A DNA stretch of 64,000 nucleotides from Ruegeria arenilitoris (GTDB lineage: Bacteria; Pseudomonadota; Alphaproteobacteria; Rhodobacterales; Rhodobacteraceae): assembly GCF_013035315.1 (NCBI RefSeq), contig NZ_WQHP01000005.1, forward strand, positions 196,001 to 260,000. The letters are read 5' to 3'. Positions 7,557 through 19,297 of this stretch are shown piece after piece; the stretch's first letter is position 1; the number at the start of each line of letters is the position of its first letter. Under the pieces are notes generated by a model. It ran no database searches and was not told the origin of the DNA. It saw only the letters and a program-made list of their open reading frames with translations. A program made the position numbers and the translations under genes.

Positions 7557-8893
7557 TGCGTCACCTCATCGTCACGCATCAGCCATCCGGTTACCGATGT
7601 TTCGGGCTGTATCACTTCGCGGGCAGCGGCGATGATCTCGTCGCCGGTCACGGCCTGCAGGATCTCGGGCCACGCCTGCACATCCTCGACGGTCAAACCG
7701 CTGGTCAGAGCCCGGCCATATCGGTTGCCAATCCCGTCCACATTGTCGCGAGCATAGGTTTGCGCGGCACGCAGCTGCATCTTGATCCGGTCCAGGTCTT
7801 CTTCGTTCACACCTTCGGCGATGAAATCGGCCACAGCCTGATCCATCGCGTCTTCGGCCTCTTGCAAAGACACCCCTTGCGCCGGAACCACCAGCAAATC
7901 AAAGGTCGTGTCATCCAATGAGACGCCGCGATAGAAAGCCCCGGCGTACACGGCCTTTTGCTGCTCGAACTGCAGCTTTTCGTTCAGATAAGACGTGGTG
8001 CTTCCGCCAAGAAGTTCAGCCAACAGAAACAGCGCAGCGGCCTTTTCCTGCTCGCCCGGATCGCGTTCTGGGGCCAGATAGCTGCGCTGAACGTAAGGTT
8101 GCGACACCCGCGCGTCCTTGAACGTCAGGCGTCGTTCCGCGGTCTGGGGCGGTTCCTGCGAACGGAACCGTTCGGGCAGGTCCGGGTTGGCCGGGATCAC
8201 ACCATAGTATTCTTCGGCCAGGGTTTTGACCTCGTGGGGTTCGACATCGCCCGTGACGACCAGAATGGCGTTATTGGGCGCGTAATGTGTCTGGTAGAAG
8301 GACAGCGCATCCTCCATGTCCAGCGTCTCCATCTCGTGCCGCCAGCCAATGATCGGGACGCCGTAGCGATGGTTAAGATACTGCGCTGCACTCATCTGCT
8401 CGCCGAACAGGGCCCGAGGGCTGTTGTCGGTGCGCTGGTTACGCTCCTCTAGGATCACGTCGCGTTCGGTCGCAATGTCCTCTTCGGTCAGACGGATATT
8501 GCGCATCCGGTCCGCCTCCATCCGCATCATCAATTCCAGACGGTCTGCAGCGACACGCTGGAAGTAGGCGGTGTAGTCGTAAGACGTGAACGCGTTGTCG
8601 TTGCCACCATTCGCTGCAACGGTGGCCGAGAATTCACCCGGTGCCAGCGTGTCGGTTCCTTTGAACAGCAGATGTTCTAGGAAATGCGCGACACCCGAGG
8701 ATCCCACGGGCTCATCCGCGGATCCCGCGCGATACCAGACCATGTGCTGCACGACTGGCGCGCGATGATCCTCGATCACGACGACATCCATGCCGTTATC
8801 CAGCGTAAAGGTTGTCACCGCTTCATGCCCCTCGCTTGCAGCGAGAGGGGTCGCGGCCATCAGGGCAGCCGACAGGGCAAGGGCCCGAACCAT
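7553..8893 (-). CDS. M16 family zinc metallopeptidase, catalytic subunit
   Basis: 446 aa with a signal peptide (about 1-19, ending PLAAS). The zinc motif HxxEH is at His70, Glu73 and His74 (GVAHFLEHLLFKGT), followed by the distal glutamate region ERDVILEERNQR. GGAGG lies 8 bases before the ATG. It is the first gene of a two-gene operon whose second product lacks the zinc site, the usual M16B active/inactive pairing. It probably degrades peptides or processes proteins in the periplasm; no specific target can be read from the sequence. Confidence 0.92.
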   Translation of the reverse strand: MVRALALSAALMAATPLAASEGHEAVTTFTLDNGMDVVVIEDHRAPVVQHMVWYRAGSADEPVGSSGVAHFLEHLLFKGTDTLAPGEFSATVAANGGNDNAFTSYDYTAYFQRVAADRLELMMRMEADRMRNIRLTEEDIATERDVILEERNQRTDNSPRALFGEQMSAAQYLNHRYGVPIIGWRHEMETLDMEDALSFYQTHYAPNNAILVVTGDVEPHEVKTLAEEYYGVIPANPDLPERFRSQEPPQTAERRLTFKDARVSQPYVQRSYLAPERDPGEQEKAAALFLLAELLGGSTTSYLNEKLQFEQQKAVYAGAFYRGVSLDDTTFDLLVVPAQGVSLQEAEDAMDQAVADFIAEGVNEEDLDRIKMQLRAAQTYARDNVDGIGNRYGRALTSGLTVEDVQAWPEILQAVTGDEIIAAAREVIQPETSVTGWLMRDDEVTQ

Positions 8894-8974
8894 GGGGCGT
8901 CCTCCGTTTGATCTATTGTGTTCAAACTACGGTGACGCCGCGCGGGTTCAAGCCTGATGACGAAAAGTTAAAGA

Positions 8975-9493
8975 TTATTCATTAACCGGCGGCGACGACG
9001 GAGTTTCGATGCCGGCGCGGCGGGCCGCTTCGTTCTGGGCGTCTGGATTCAGAGTCTCGCGGCGGTAAACCTGCGAATAGCGGTCCACATTGAACAGGCG
9101 CAGACGCGTCAGGCGAGATTGCTTTCTGCGGAACTCGGCATCTTCGGCATTGACCACCTGCCGTGCGTTGGCTGGGACGCCATAGCGGCTGGTCGCGGTC
9201 ACAAGCGCTGCATCGGTCGACGGAATGGCTGTGTTCGGATTCAACGCAGCCGCGTTACCACCAAGGGCTGCGACCGCTTCGGCCTTTGGATTAGGATCAG
9301 TCAGGTTGCCGCCACCGGGTGTCGGCGCAGGTAGGAACGCGTAATCCTTTGGCTGGGTCAGGGGCTTGACCGGCAGGACAGAGAACTCGTCCGGCCCCGG
9401 CCCCGGTGCCTGAAGATGGCGCAGGCCAATATCGGAACAGCCCGCAGCAGCAAAGGCCAATGTCACAGCAAAAATGGAACGCGGCAGCCGCAT
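8975..9493 (-). CDS. DUF3035 family lipoprotein
   Basis: 172 aa beginning MRLPRSIFAVTLAFAAAGCSD, a lipoprotein signal peptide with lipobox AAGC. The remainder is proline- and alanine-rich (DEFSVLPVKPLTQPKDY), typical of DUF3035 proteins common in Rhodobacterales. The start was chosen because GGAGA lies 5 bases upstream; a longer reading to 9547 would overlap the lspA stop. It is the last gene of the rsmB-purH-lspA run, fittingly next to the signal peptidase that would mature it. The function is unknown. Confidence 0.82.
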   Translation of the reverse strand: MRLPRSIFAVTLAFAAAGCSDIGLRHLQAPGPGPDEFSVLPVKPLTQPKDYAFLPAPTPGGGNLTDPNPKAEAVAALGGNAAALNPNTAIPSTDAALVTATSRYGVPANARQVVNAEDAEFRRKQSRLTRLRLFNVDRYSQVYRRETLNPDAQNEAARRAGIETPSSPPVNE

Positions 9494-9543
9494 CAGAGTC
9501 TCCAGCCTGTTTGAGGCGCTTTTATCGCATTTCAAATGGCGCG

Positions 9544-10014
9544 TCACGAGGCCTTTTTGCCCTCGAACAAAACCAGACCGATCGCTCCGGCGAAAATAAA
9601 CACATCTGCCAGATTGAACACGAAAGGATTGTTAATGCCGCAACAGGACATATTCAGGAAATCCAGAACATAGCCGTACAGCACGCGATCCACCACGTTG
9701 CCAAGTGCGCCCCCGATCAGCAGCCCACCGCATACCAGCATCAGCTTCGACGGGAACGTGCGCATCAGCCAGACCAGCACGCCGATTGAGATTGCCAGCG
9801 ACACACCGATCAGAACCCAGCGCGCAGCATCGGAGTCACCTTGGAACAGGCCGAAATTGATGCCCCGATTCTCGCCGTACTTGAACACCAGTAGCGGCGG
9901 CAGAACGTCGATATGTCCCTCGGCCACGCGCATCACGTGAACGACCAGATACTTGCTGATCTGGTCGATCAAAAACGCGGCCACCGCAGCCCAGAGCAGA
10001 AGGCGCATGCGCAT
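9544..10014 (-). CDS. lspA: Lipoprotein signal peptidase (signal peptidase II)
   Basis: 156 aa, four predicted membrane helices. The two catalytic aspartates are Asp109 in GGALGNVVDR and Asp137 in FNLADVF, and the Asn-rich ENRGINFGLF motif is present. It cleaves prolipoprotein signal peptides before the diacylated cysteine in the inner membrane. The start overlaps the purH stop by one base (TGATG), indicating translational coupling. A lipoprotein gene follows directly. Confidence 0.96.
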   Translation of the reverse strand: MRMRLLLWAAVAAFLIDQISKYLVVHVMRVAEGHIDVLPPLLVFKYGENRGINFGLFQGDSDAARWVLIGVSLAISIGVLVWLMRTFPSKLMLVCGGLLIGGALGNVVDRVLYGYVLDFLNMSCCGINNPFVFNLADVFIFAGAIGLVLFEGKKAS

Positions 10015-11603
10015 CAGTGACGAAAGTGGCGCATGCCGGTGAAGACCATCGCCAAGCCAGCCTCGTCCGCCGCCGCGATCACCTCGTCATCCCGCATCGA
10101 GCCGCCGGGCTGGATCACGCAAGTGGCACCGGCCTCAGCGGCCTCCATCAGGCCGTCGGGGAAGGGGAAGAACGCATCCGAGGCCACGGCCGAGCCGATG
10201 GTCAGCGGTTGTGCCAAGCCCAGCGCATCTGCCATGCGTTCGGCTTTTTTGGCAGCAATCAGGGCTGAGTCCACGCGGCTCATCTGACCCGCACCCACAC
10301 CGACGGTCGCGCCGTCCTTTACGTAAACGATGGCGTTGGATTTAACGTGCTTTGCCACTTTCCACGCAAACAGCAGGTCGCGCATTTGCTCGTCGGTCGG
10401 GGCTTTCTTGGTGACCACTTTCAGGTCATCCATGCCGACAAAGCCGTTGTCCTTGTCCTGTACCAGCAGACCACCGGCCACCTGACGCACGGTCTTGCCG
10501 CCGGCCGTCACATCCGGCAGTCCTTTGGTGGTCAGCAGGCGCAGGTTCTTTTTCGCGGCAAAGATCGCCTTGGCCTCATCGGACGCGCCCGGAGCAATCA
10601 CGACTTCGGTGAAGATGCCGGTAATCTCTTGAGCGGTTTCGGCATCCAACGGTTGGTTCAGTGCCACGATCCCGCCAAAGGCCGAGGTCCGGTCGCAGTC
10701 GAAAGCTGACTTATAAGCCTCCAGCAAGGTCGCGCCTGTGGCAACACCGCAAGGGTTGGCGTGCTTGATGATGGCGCAGGCCGCGCCTTGCGCCGGATCG
10801 AATTCAGCGACTAATTCGAACGCTGCATCCGTGTCGTTGATGTTGTTGTAGCTCAGTTCCTTGCCCTGATGCTGCACAGCGGTCGCGACGCCCGGGCGGT
10901 TGGTGCCGTCCGTATAAAACGCCGCCTGCTGATGGCTGTTTTCGCCATAGCGCAGAGTCTGTTTCAACTCACCAGCAAAGGCCCGACGCTTGGGGGCCTC
11001 AAGTTGCAGCGCTTCAGCCATCCAGTTGGAGACAGCAGTGTCATAAGCAGCGGTCCGGGCATACGCCTTTTGCGCCAGCCACTGGCGGAAGCCGTAGGAG
11101 GTTTTGCCGTAATTCTCTTCCAGTTGATCCAGCAGCGAAGAGTAATCCTCGACATCCACAACCACATTTACGAAGGCATGGTTCTTGGACGCGGCGCGGA
11201 TCATCGCGGGACCGCCGATATCGATATTCTCGATGCATTCGTCGTATCCCGCACCTTTGGCCACGGTCGCCTCAAACGGGTATAGGTTCACCACCAGCAG
11301 GTCGATTGCACCGATGCCGTGTTCGTCCATCGCGGCGACGTGGGTGTCGTTGTCGCGCAAAGCCAACAGGCCGCCATGCACCATCGGGTGCAGGGTTTTG
11401 ACACGGCCATCCATCATCTCGGGGAAGCCGGTGATCTCGCTGACGTCTTTCACCTCAAGCCCCGCATCGCGCAGCGCCTTTGCGGTACCGCCGGTCGACA
11501 GCAGCTCGACCCCGCGCTCGGCCAACGCCTTGCCCAGCTCGATCAGCCCGGTCTTGTCGGAAACGGAAAGCAACGCGCGGCGCACGGGGTGAAGATCGGT
11601 CAT
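10014..11603 (-). CDS. purH: Bifunctional AICAR formyltransferase/IMP cyclohydrolase
   Basis: Catalyses the last two steps of de novo IMP synthesis. The 529-aa protein has an N-terminal MGS-like IMP cyclohydrolase domain ([46 protein letters not shown]) and a C-terminal formyltransferase domain containing [14 protein letters not shown] and [11 protein letters not shown] with the catalytic Lys-His pair. The ATG at 11603 ([12 protein letters not shown]) was chosen over an upstream extension because it matches the family N-terminus. It lies between a heparinase-like gene and lspA on the same strand. Confidence 0.97.
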   Translation of the reverse strand: MTDLHPVRRALLSVSDKTGLIELGKALAERGVELLSTGGTAKALRDAGLEVKDVSEITGFPEMMDGRVKTLHPMVHGGLLALRDNDTHVAAMDEHGIGAIDLLVVNLYPFEATVAKGAGYDECIENIDIGGPAMIRAASKNHAFVNVVVDVEDYSSLLDQLEENYGKTSYGFRQWLAQKAYARTAAYDTAVSNWMAEALQLEAPKRRAFAGELKQTLRYGENSHQQAAFYTDGTNRPGVATAVQHQGKELSYNNINDTDAAFELVAEFDPAQGAACAIIKHANPCGVATGATLLEAYKSAFDCDRTSAFGGIVALNQPLDAETAQEITGIFTEVVIAPGASDEAKAIFAAKKNLRLLTTKGLPDVTAGGKTVRQVAGGLLVQDKDNGFVGMDDLKVVTKKAPTDEQMRDLLFAWKVAKHVKSNAIVYVKDGATVGVGAGQMSRVDSALIAAKKAERMADALGLAQPLTIGSAVASDAFFPFPDGLMEAAEAGATCVIQPGGSMRDDEVIAAADEAGLAMVFTGMRHFRH

Positions 11604-11625
11604 GGGTCCAAAGGTCCTTTTGGCG

Positions 11626-13365
11626 TCAGTCAAACTCGGGCTCGTCCCGGTGCAGATCGCGTACGGCATAGGCTGTATCCTGTGCCTTGCTCAGCGTCCA
11701 CCGGATGCGGGTCGCATACTCCATTGCGCGCCCGGATAGAACGATCTGTTTTGTCGCGCGTGGCTTTAATCGGCCTTTTTCAAGATAAACGCTTGGCTCG
11801 ACTGACAATTTTCCTACGCCATCATGGCGGAAAACCCAAATCTCGCCGCTTTTGAGCGCCATCGACACCGCCGCCCCACCCAAATCCAGCGCTGCATCCA
11901 CATCCGGATGCAGGTGAAATCGAATATCAAAACCGATCCCCTTGAGGCCTGAGGCGTCCAGCGCCTTGTCAAACTGCCGTTTTGCCTTGTCGGTGGCTGT
12001 CAGCAGAATATCCTCACACGCCAGCTCTCGCCCGTCAAAGCGCAGCTCGAACGTGCGGGCATGGGTCAGACCAAAGACCTTGGTGTATCCGTCATGCCCG
12101 GCCATGAACCTTGTGCCTTCGATAGCGTCCTCAAAGTCGACCGGGACCTCTTGCGGCGCATCCACCAGCGCTTCACGTTCGCTGCCGGGAGTAGGATCGG
12201 CCAACCGAGCACTTGAATACCCGTCCAGGCACAGCGTCGAATGTGACGGCGTGGCCCTGCCCGCGCGTCGCCATTCCATCCCGAAGCTTTCACCCGAGCC
12301 GCAATTCACGATCAACGGCCTGCGGCCCGAAGTTAGTTCGAACGCGAGGGTCGAGGCATGAGCATTGTAGGACGCCGCCCCCTTGGGTGGCGGGCTGGCG
12401 TCCACGATGACACTGGTCCGCGCTGCGTAAAGGCGGGCAAACCCCATCGAAAGCCCCGAGGCGTGCTGCGGCCTCACCCCGCTTTGGGCAAGGGCCTGAT
12501 CCAGACGCCCCTCGACCCCGCGCCCGCCGCCATGAAACCGGGCCAGCGCCCCGTCAGAATGGCGCAGGCTGCGCAAGGTGGGGGCCATGCGTTTGATGGC
12601 ATTCGCCTGCGCCCCGGGCGTGCCGCGCCCCAATTCGCTGAGCGCAGCAGAGGTCCAGGCCAACAGCGTAAAGACCTCAAGCAATTCTTCCGGGTTTCGG
12701 GTCGGGATACCGCCCTGAGCATCAATCTGGCTGTCGCATTCACGTGCCAGGGCCCGCAAGGCCGGATCGGCCAGTTGTTCCAACCCCTCCAACGCTAGCC
12801 CAGCCTGCACTAGGCCAGCTAACGCCTCGAAACGAGGCAGCCCCGGTGTTGCCGCCTTCCAGCGTTTGGACAAAAACCATGTCTGCTGCGCCAACGCGCG
12901 GAAGAATATCTTGCGCTGCGAGTCGTCCATGCCGCGCAGCAGGAATCCCGCGTGGTTGATCCAGCGGATCACGCGCCGTCCGGTCAGGTCGGGTGCCCAG
13001 CCCGGCCCTTGACCGCGACCATGCGCCTTGATCCAGCCCCAGACCCAGCGCTGCGCTTTTTCGCGGGCGCGCATGTCACCCACAGCGGCCAGATCGTCCA
13101 ACCAGGCAAAGCCGTGACGTTCATTGTCAAAACCGGTGCTGGGGGCGAGAACATCCCACAGCTCGGTGTCTTGCGCCTCGACCAGATAGCCTGCGAACAG
13201 CAAATTCCCGGCAACCAGCTGACGTCCGCGGGCAAATGACCCAACTGTGCGTGGTTCGGGCTCGCCAACAAACCCCGAGACCGCTTTGCGCCGCTGACTG
13301 AGCCGCGCGTAGAGACGGTTCTGAAACCGTGTCCACCGATTGGTCATGGAATCCGTCTTTGACAT
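11626..13365 (-). CDS. Heparinase II/III family protein
   Basis: About 579 aa. The N-terminal alpha/alpha toroid carries [18 protein letters not shown], and the C-terminal beta-sandwich domain carries [27 protein letters not shown] and the HSTLCLDG motif typical of heparinase_II/III-like proteins. No signal peptide is visible. The family includes polysaccharide lyases, but members fixed between rsmB and purH in Rhodobacterales have no demonstrated substrate, and a cell-envelope role is only inferred. The start is uncertain: ATG 13365 (MSKTDS) or ATG 13347 (MTNRW), the latter with GGA upstream. Confidence 0.85.
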   Translation of the reverse strand: MSKTDSMTNRWTRFQNRLYARLSQRRKAVSGFVGEPEPRTVGSFARGRQLVAGNLLFAGYLVEAQDTELWDVLAPSTGFDNERHGFAWLDDLAAVGDMRAREKAQRWVWGWIKAHGRGQGPGWAPDLTGRRVIRWINHAGFLLRGMDDSQRKIFFRALAQQTWFLSKRWKAATPGLPRFEALAGLVQAGLALEGLEQLADPALRALARECDSQIDAQGGIPTRNPEELLEVFTLLAWTSAALSELGRGTPGAQANAIKRMAPTLRSLRHSDGALARFHGGGRGVEGRLDQALAQSGVRPQHASGLSMGFARLYAARTSVIVDASPPPKGAASYNAHASTLAFELTSGRRPLIVNCGSGESFGMEWRRAGRATPSHSTLCLDGYSSARLADPTPGSEREALVDAPQEVPVDFEDAIEGTRFMAGHDGYTKVFGLTHARTFELRFDGRELACEDILLTATDKAKRQFDKALDASGLKGIGFDIRFHLHPDVDAALDLGGAAVSMALKSGEIWVFRHDGVGKLSVEPSVYLEKGRLKPRATKQIVLSGRAMEYATRIRWTLSKAQDTAYAVRDLHRDEPEFD

Positions 13366-13455
13366 GACGCTCGTTACTCTGCCCCTTGCGCTCTGCTGGC
13401 GCCTGAGACCCAACGATAGACCGCCACGATCGTCAAGTCATCGAAAAGCGTGCCA

Positions 13456-14712
13456 TTACGTCGATTTGTTCAGGCAGGCGATATAGAACCCGTCCATTCC
13501 GCCGCGATCCGGCCAGTAATCAGGACGCAGACGCAAGCCGCCTTCTTCGGTAATCCAACCTGGTTCGACCCCGGCAATGCTAAGGGCGTCGCGGTCCACG
13601 GCCATTTCGGGATATTGATCCAAAGCCTCTTCAACCTGCACCTCGCCCTCATCCGGCAGCAGCGAACAGGTGCAATAGACCAGCCGCCCGGCGGGCTTTA
13701 GCAAGGTCCAGGCATGCGCCAGCATTTGAGCCTGCAGCTCGATCAGCCCGCCGAATTCCGAGCCGTCTTTGGCAAAGGGCAGATCTGGGTGACGGCGGAT
13801 CGTACCTGTGGCCGAACAGGGCGCATCCAGCAGGATGGCGTCAAACTGGCCTTGATGTTCCAGCGCGTCCCCAGCGACAACGGTCGCCTTCAATCCGGTG
13901 CGCTGAAGGTTTTCGCGCACCCGCTCCAACCGGTTCTCGGACACATCCAGCGCGGTGACTTCAGCCCCGGCAGCGGCCAGTTGCAACGTCTTGCCCCCTG
14001 GCGCGGCGCAAAGGTCGAGGATCTTTTCACCGGGCTGCGGAGCCAACACACGGACCGGCAACGCAGCGGCGGCGTCCTGGACCCACCAGTCGCCTTTGTC
14101 ATAGCCCGGCAGTGCCGAGACCTGCCCGGCATCTTGCATACGCATCGACCCGGTCGGCAGCGCCTCACCCGGGCCGGTTGCGCCTGGCTTTACAGTGATG
14201 TCCAGTGGTGCGCCGTTGAAATGCGCCTGTTCCATTCCGGCAATTGCGTCATCACCCCATGCCATGATCAACGGTTCGCGCAGCCATTCAGGCAGACGTG
14301 GCACCCGCATCTTGGGCCAGGCCTCGGGGCCTTCAGCGGCCACTTTGCGCAGCACCGCGTTGACCAGCCCTTTAAGCCGCCCATGCTTGCGCGACCGGCC
14401 CACAATCTCGACCATCGAATTGACCACCCCATGCGCAGCTTCGCCGTGGCACAGCTCAACAGCGCCCAGACGCAGAGCATTGTGCACGGTCAGGGCCGGT
14501 GTCCGGTTCAGGTGATTGTCCAGCAGGCGGTCTGCGCGTTCAAGCCCGCGCAGGGTCTCTAACGTCAGGCGTTGTGCCCGCGCGCGATCCTCGGGCCCCA
14601 GCCGATCCAGCGCTCCAGCGGCCAGACACTCGGACAGCAGCCGCCCCTCTCCCAGAATCTGATCCAGCAGATAGATCGCGCTGCGTCGCGCCGCTGTTGC
14701 GTTGTCGGACAT
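13456..14712 (-). CDS. rsmB: RsmB-type 16S rRNA m5C methyltransferase (NOL1/NOP2/Sun family)
   Basis: 418 aa. The N-terminal NusB-like RNA-binding domain (about 1-130) precedes a SAM-dependent methyltransferase domain with DLCAAPGGKTLQLA (motif I), DAPCSATGTIRRHPD (motif IV with Cys) and YCTCSLLPDEGE (catalytic Cys, motif VI). It methylates a cytosine of 16S rRNA, C967 in E. coli. The start MSDNATAARR was chosen because AAAGG lies 7 bases upstream. It heads the minus-strand run toward purH and diverges from the small SDHAF4-like gene. Confidence 0.92.
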   Translation of the reverse strand: MSDNATAARRSAIYLLDQILGEGRLLSECLAAGALDRLGPEDRARAQRLTLETLRGLERADRLLDNHLNRTPALTVHNALRLGAVELCHGEAAHGVVNSMVEIVGRSRKHGRLKGLVNAVLRKVAAEGPEAWPKMRVPRLPEWLREPLIMAWGDDAIAGMEQAHFNGAPLDITVKPGATGPGEALPTGSMRMQDAGQVSALPGYDKGDWWVQDAAAALPVRVLAPQPGEKILDLCAAPGGKTLQLAAAGAEVTALDVSENRLERVRENLQRTGLKATVVAGDALEHQGQFDAILLDAPCSATGTIRRHPDLPFAKDGSEFGGLIELQAQMLAHAWTLLKPAGRLVYCTCSLLPDEGEVQVEEALDQYPEMAVDRDALSIAGVEPGWITEEGGLRLRPDYWPDRGGMDGFYIACLNKST

Positions 14713-14801
14713 GGAACCGCCTTTGATGAAACCCTCATCCACATTGCCAAATGCGGACGGGGGCGTATATCAAGCTCGTGCACGGAAAGGAACCCGATGT
14801 C

Positions 14802-14984
14802 ATGAGTGACGACCGCAAAGACCTGCCCCCTGCCGCCCAGCGCGCGCTGGCCGAGGCCGAAGAGCGCCGCAAAAAGGCAGAGGCAGAGGCCAAGAAAATG
14901 CCCAAGGAACTGGGCGGGCGCGACGGTCCCGACCCGGCCCGTTACGGAGATTGGGAGAAAAAAGGCATCGCGATCGACTTCTGA
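14802..14984 (+). CDS. DUF1674 (SDHAF4-like) small protein
   Basis: 60 aa: a charged Ala/Glu/Lys-rich helix followed by the diagnostic C-terminus GGRDGPDPARYGDWEKKGIAIDF. This motif defines DUF1674, the bacterial relatives of SDHAF4, which assists assembly of flavinylated succinate dehydrogenase subunit A. AAAGGA lies 11 bases upstream of the ATG. It diverges from rsmB and is convergent with the LysR gene, with only 4 bases between the stops. No sdh genes are in view, so the role rests on family similarity. Confidence 0.85.
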   Translation: MSDDRKDLPPAAQRALAEAEERRKKAEAEAKKMPKELGGRDGPDPARYGDWEKKGIAIDF

Positions 14985-14988
14985 TCGC

Positions 14989-15843
14989 TCATCCCCGCAA
15001 CGCGTCCAGAAAATCCGAAATCAGGGCGCGCTGTTTTTTGGACTTTGCCCGATCTTCGGGCCAGGTCAGCCAATAGCCATCTTTCGTTTTCAACTCGGGC
15101 AAGTTCAACCTGCGCAGCCGGCCCGCTTGCAAATCTCCTTTTGCCAAAGCGACCGACCCTAGCGCCACGCCCATACCTTGCCGCGCCGCTGACAGTGCAT
15201 GCTCCATCGAGTCAAAGCTGATATTCGACGTCGTCACATCGCTCTGATCCGTTTTTCGCGCCCAGTCCCGCCATCCAGGCCGTTCCCCCCGCAGATCGAT
15301 CAAAGGCGCGCCCCATTCCATGCCCGGTGCTGCCATCGGCACCAGCACTTCAGGAGCGATGAGTTCGGAATCCCGCCCCGGCCATGCACCGCGGCCATAG
15401 CGGATTTGCAGCCATGTCCGTTCCTCATCCAAGGAAGAGCGGCGCGCGACGGAATCCGTCATCACACGCACCTTCGGCCGCATCTCCTGAAACCGCACGA
15501 GGCTGGGTACCACCAGCGCGTGGATGTTCGACGACAACCCCGCCACGCGCAGTTCGCGCGGCGACTTTCCAAACAAATCTTCTGTGTGCCGCTCAAGCGC
15601 CTGCAGGCTGTCTTGCACCAGTGGCAGATAGCTTTCGCCTTCGACCGTCAGCGACACGCCCCGTGCCTCGCGCACAAACAACGTCCGCCCCAACCATGCC
15701 TCAAGGTTTCCGATCCGTTGGCTCACCGCAGCCTGCGTCAGCCCGAATTCCCGTGCAGCTGCTGAAAAACCGCCCAGACGCCCCGCCGCTTCGAACACGC
15801 GCAGCCAGTCCAATGGCGGCAAACCGACGTTTTTTTTAGCCAT
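14989..15843 (-). CDS. LysR family regulator, probable regulator of the tmp operon
   Basis: 284 aa. The N-terminal winged helix-turn-helix (GGFSAAAREFGLTQAAVSQRIGNLE) follows PPLDWLRVFEAAGRLG, a GcvA-like start; the C-terminal half is a periplasmic-binding-protein-like effector domain. The ATG at 15843 is preceded by TTGGA; an in-frame TTG at 15855 is an alternative. It is transcribed away from tmpA with 97 bases between, the usual arrangement for a LysR protein regulating its divergent neighbour. The effector is unknown but could be the phosphonate or a pathway intermediate. Confidence 0.88.
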   Translation of the reverse strand: MAKKNVGLPPLDWLRVFEAAGRLGGFSAAAREFGLTQAAVSQRIGNLEAWLGRTLFVREARGVSLTVEGESYLPLVQDSLQALERHTEDLFGKSPRELRVAGLSSNIHALVVPSLVRFQEMRPKVRVMTDSVARRSSLDEERTWLQIRYGRGAWPGRDSELIAPEVLVPMAAPGMEWGAPLIDLRGERPGWRDWARKTDQSDVTTSNISFDSMEHALSAARQGMGVALGSVALAKGDLQAGRLRRLNLPELKTKDGYWLTWPEDRAKSKKQRALISDFLDALRG

Positions 15844-15873
15844 TAGTTTTTCCAAGCCTCAGCAGAAAGAAGG

Positions 15874-15888
15874 ATTAATTGTGGTAAT
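15874..15888. promoter_or_regulatory. Candidate LysR binding box upstream of tmpA
   Basis: ATTA-N7-TAAT, containing the T-N11-A signature of LysR sites, lies 53-67 bases before the tmpA ATG and about 30 bases before the divergent LysR gene. It is the only such dyad in the 97-base gap. Confidence 0.45.
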
Positions 15889-15895
15889 GCCATAA

Positions 15896-17660
<1,765 letters not shown>

Positions 17661-17664
<4 letters not shown>

Positions 17665-18329
17665 CCGCGCCGGAATACATCTTCGAGGCCAGCTCGAAAC
17701 CGTCGCTGCCTTGGCACGAGGTTCCTCTGATCCGGGCTATGGACGAGACAGTCAGAGGCTATGGCTGCCTGGTCGACGATCCCGACACATTTGAGATTGA
17801 GATCGTGCGCTGGCCCCAACAGGGCTGGCGCCCGATTGACGAGGGCACCGGCGACGAGGGCGGTTGGGTCGAAGGCACGTTCAAATGCGATTGGCTGGGC
17901 GATGTTCTTTACGGCGAGAACGAAGCGGTAAAAGGGCATTATGTGCTCGGCTGGTCTGTGGACCCGCAACAGGCGCAGACGATGCGACAAACCGCACCGC
18001 GCGATCAGGTTCTGCTGTGGCACATGAACTATCATCCGGATGGAGGTCAGATGTTCTGGCCGCTCGACAACAAGCCCTTCATCGTCCCCCTCGCCTTGCC
18101 CGGAGACAACCTGACGCCGGACAAAGTGGTGGCCTTCTGGTGCGATGGGTCACGCGGCCTCTATATCCATCCCGGCATCTGGCATGAGGGGATTTTCCCG
18201 GTCGAAGACAATCAGCGGTTCCTTGACCGGCAAGGTAAGGTCCACGCCCGTGTCAGCGCAGATATCGGTAAGGAATTCGGAGTTTACCTTGCCTGCCCGC
18301 TGCAGGCCGACAGAATCAAGGACCTCTGA
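17661..18329 (+). CDS. Ureidoglycolate lyase (AllA)-like cupin protein, third gene of the tmp operon
   Basis: 222 aa. Segments such as GHYVLGWSVDPQ, LLWHMNYHPDGGQMFWPLDNKPFIVPLA and IHPGIWHEGIFPV resemble the AllA/ureidoglycolate lyase cupin fold. The start overlaps the tmpB stop by 4 nt, so it belongs to the tmpAB operon. Ureidoglycolate has no place in phosphonate oxidation, and no other purine-degradation genes are near, so the true reaction is unknown. It could process an aldehyde or alpha-hydroxy intermediate, or a different N-substituted substrate, but that is speculation. Confidence 0.7.
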
Positions 18330-18433
18330 AGGACTGGGCAAACGCCGGTATCGTGCATGTTCACAATCCCTTAACCATTGGCAGCCACATCTGTGATACG
18401 CTCGACACTGTCCATCTCAAAGGGAGGCCTCTG

Positions 18434-19291
18434 ATGGGATTGAATAGGCGTCGCGTGGTTCAGCTTGGAACCGCAGCAACGGTCGGAACCCTGCTTCCGC
18501 GTGTCGGGGCTGCGGCCACTAACCAGAATGAGACGTTCGAACAGGAGTTCGCGAACACGCTCAATCAACTGAGAACCGCGTTCACCGAGCTTGGTTTTAG
18601 TGAGGCTGAGCCGCTGTCGCTGGCCTCGGGGGTCGATGACTATAACGGCGGGTTGCGGCACGATTTCGATCAATCCGTGCTGCCTTCGGGAAAATATGTG
18701 ATTCAGCCGCTGGCACGCGTTGCGGATGTTGACGAAAAGTCACGAGCCGATGTGTTGCCCCTGTTTCACGAGGTGGGCTGTCATCCTGCTGATGCCGATG
18801 GGCAGACCACGACCCGGCTGATGATGCAAATTCTGACCCAGAGCTTCGACCTAGACCCGTCCCGCATCGCCTTTGTCAGCGTGCCGCAAGCCGATGACAT
18901 GCGCCCGGTGCTGGACGCGTTGGGCCTGCCTTTCAGCGAAAAGGTACTGTTGCGCGATGAGGCCGAGGCATTGGCGGCGCGTGATGCCTCAGGCTTTTTC
19001 TTCCCCGACCCGTTTGGTGATGAGTATCTTGTCACAATGGGCGTCTACTATCGGCTGGATGGTACGGACGAAACTGCTCCAACCGCTTACCCGCCGTCCG
19101 ACAACTGGACCGAAATCGGCGAGGTTGTGATTGGCGGACAGGCAGCACCCCTTGGCATATCCATAGGAGCCGAACGCCTGACCTATGCGCGTACAGGCCA
19201 GTTCCCGACCTGGGACCAGCGACTAGGCGCGCTGTTTTCCCGGATCGAGAACGAGGGCGCTGAACCGCCCGGACTTTCCGCGTTCCGCTAG
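18434..19291 (+). CDS. Predicted Tat-exported protein resembling the alanyl-tRNA synthetase core
   Basis: 285 aa. The start MGLNRRRVVQLGTAATVGTLLP has AGGGAGG 6 bases upstream and looks like a twin-arginine signal peptide (NRRRVV, hydrophobic stretch, then VGAAA). The mature part has blocks that follow the class II AlaRS core in order: LRTAFTELGFSEAEPLSL, YVIQPLARVADVDE, PSRIAFVSVPQADD, then EIGEVVIGGQAAPLG and GAERLTYARTG, the latter like EIWNIVF and GLERI. The HHTFFEMLGNF motif is degenerate (LPLFHEVGC). Catalysis is doubtful. It stands alone between the tmp operon and dapB, which converges. The AlaRS relationship was judged by eye. Confidence 0.55.
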   Translation: MGLNRRRVVQLGTAATVGTLLPRVGAAATNQNETFEQEFANTLNQLRTAFTELGFSEAEPLSLASGVDDYNGGLRHDFDQSVLPSGKYVIQPLARVADVDEKSRADVLPLFHEVGCHPADADGQTTTRLMMQILTQSFDLDPSRIAFVSVPQADDMRPVLDALGLPFSEKVLLRDEAEALAARDASGFFFPDPFGDEYLVTMGVYYRLDGTDETAPTAYPPSDNWTEIGEVVIGGQAAPLGISIGAERLTYARTGQFPTWDQRLGALFSRIENEGAEPPGLSAFR

Positions 19292-19297
19292 AGGCGA

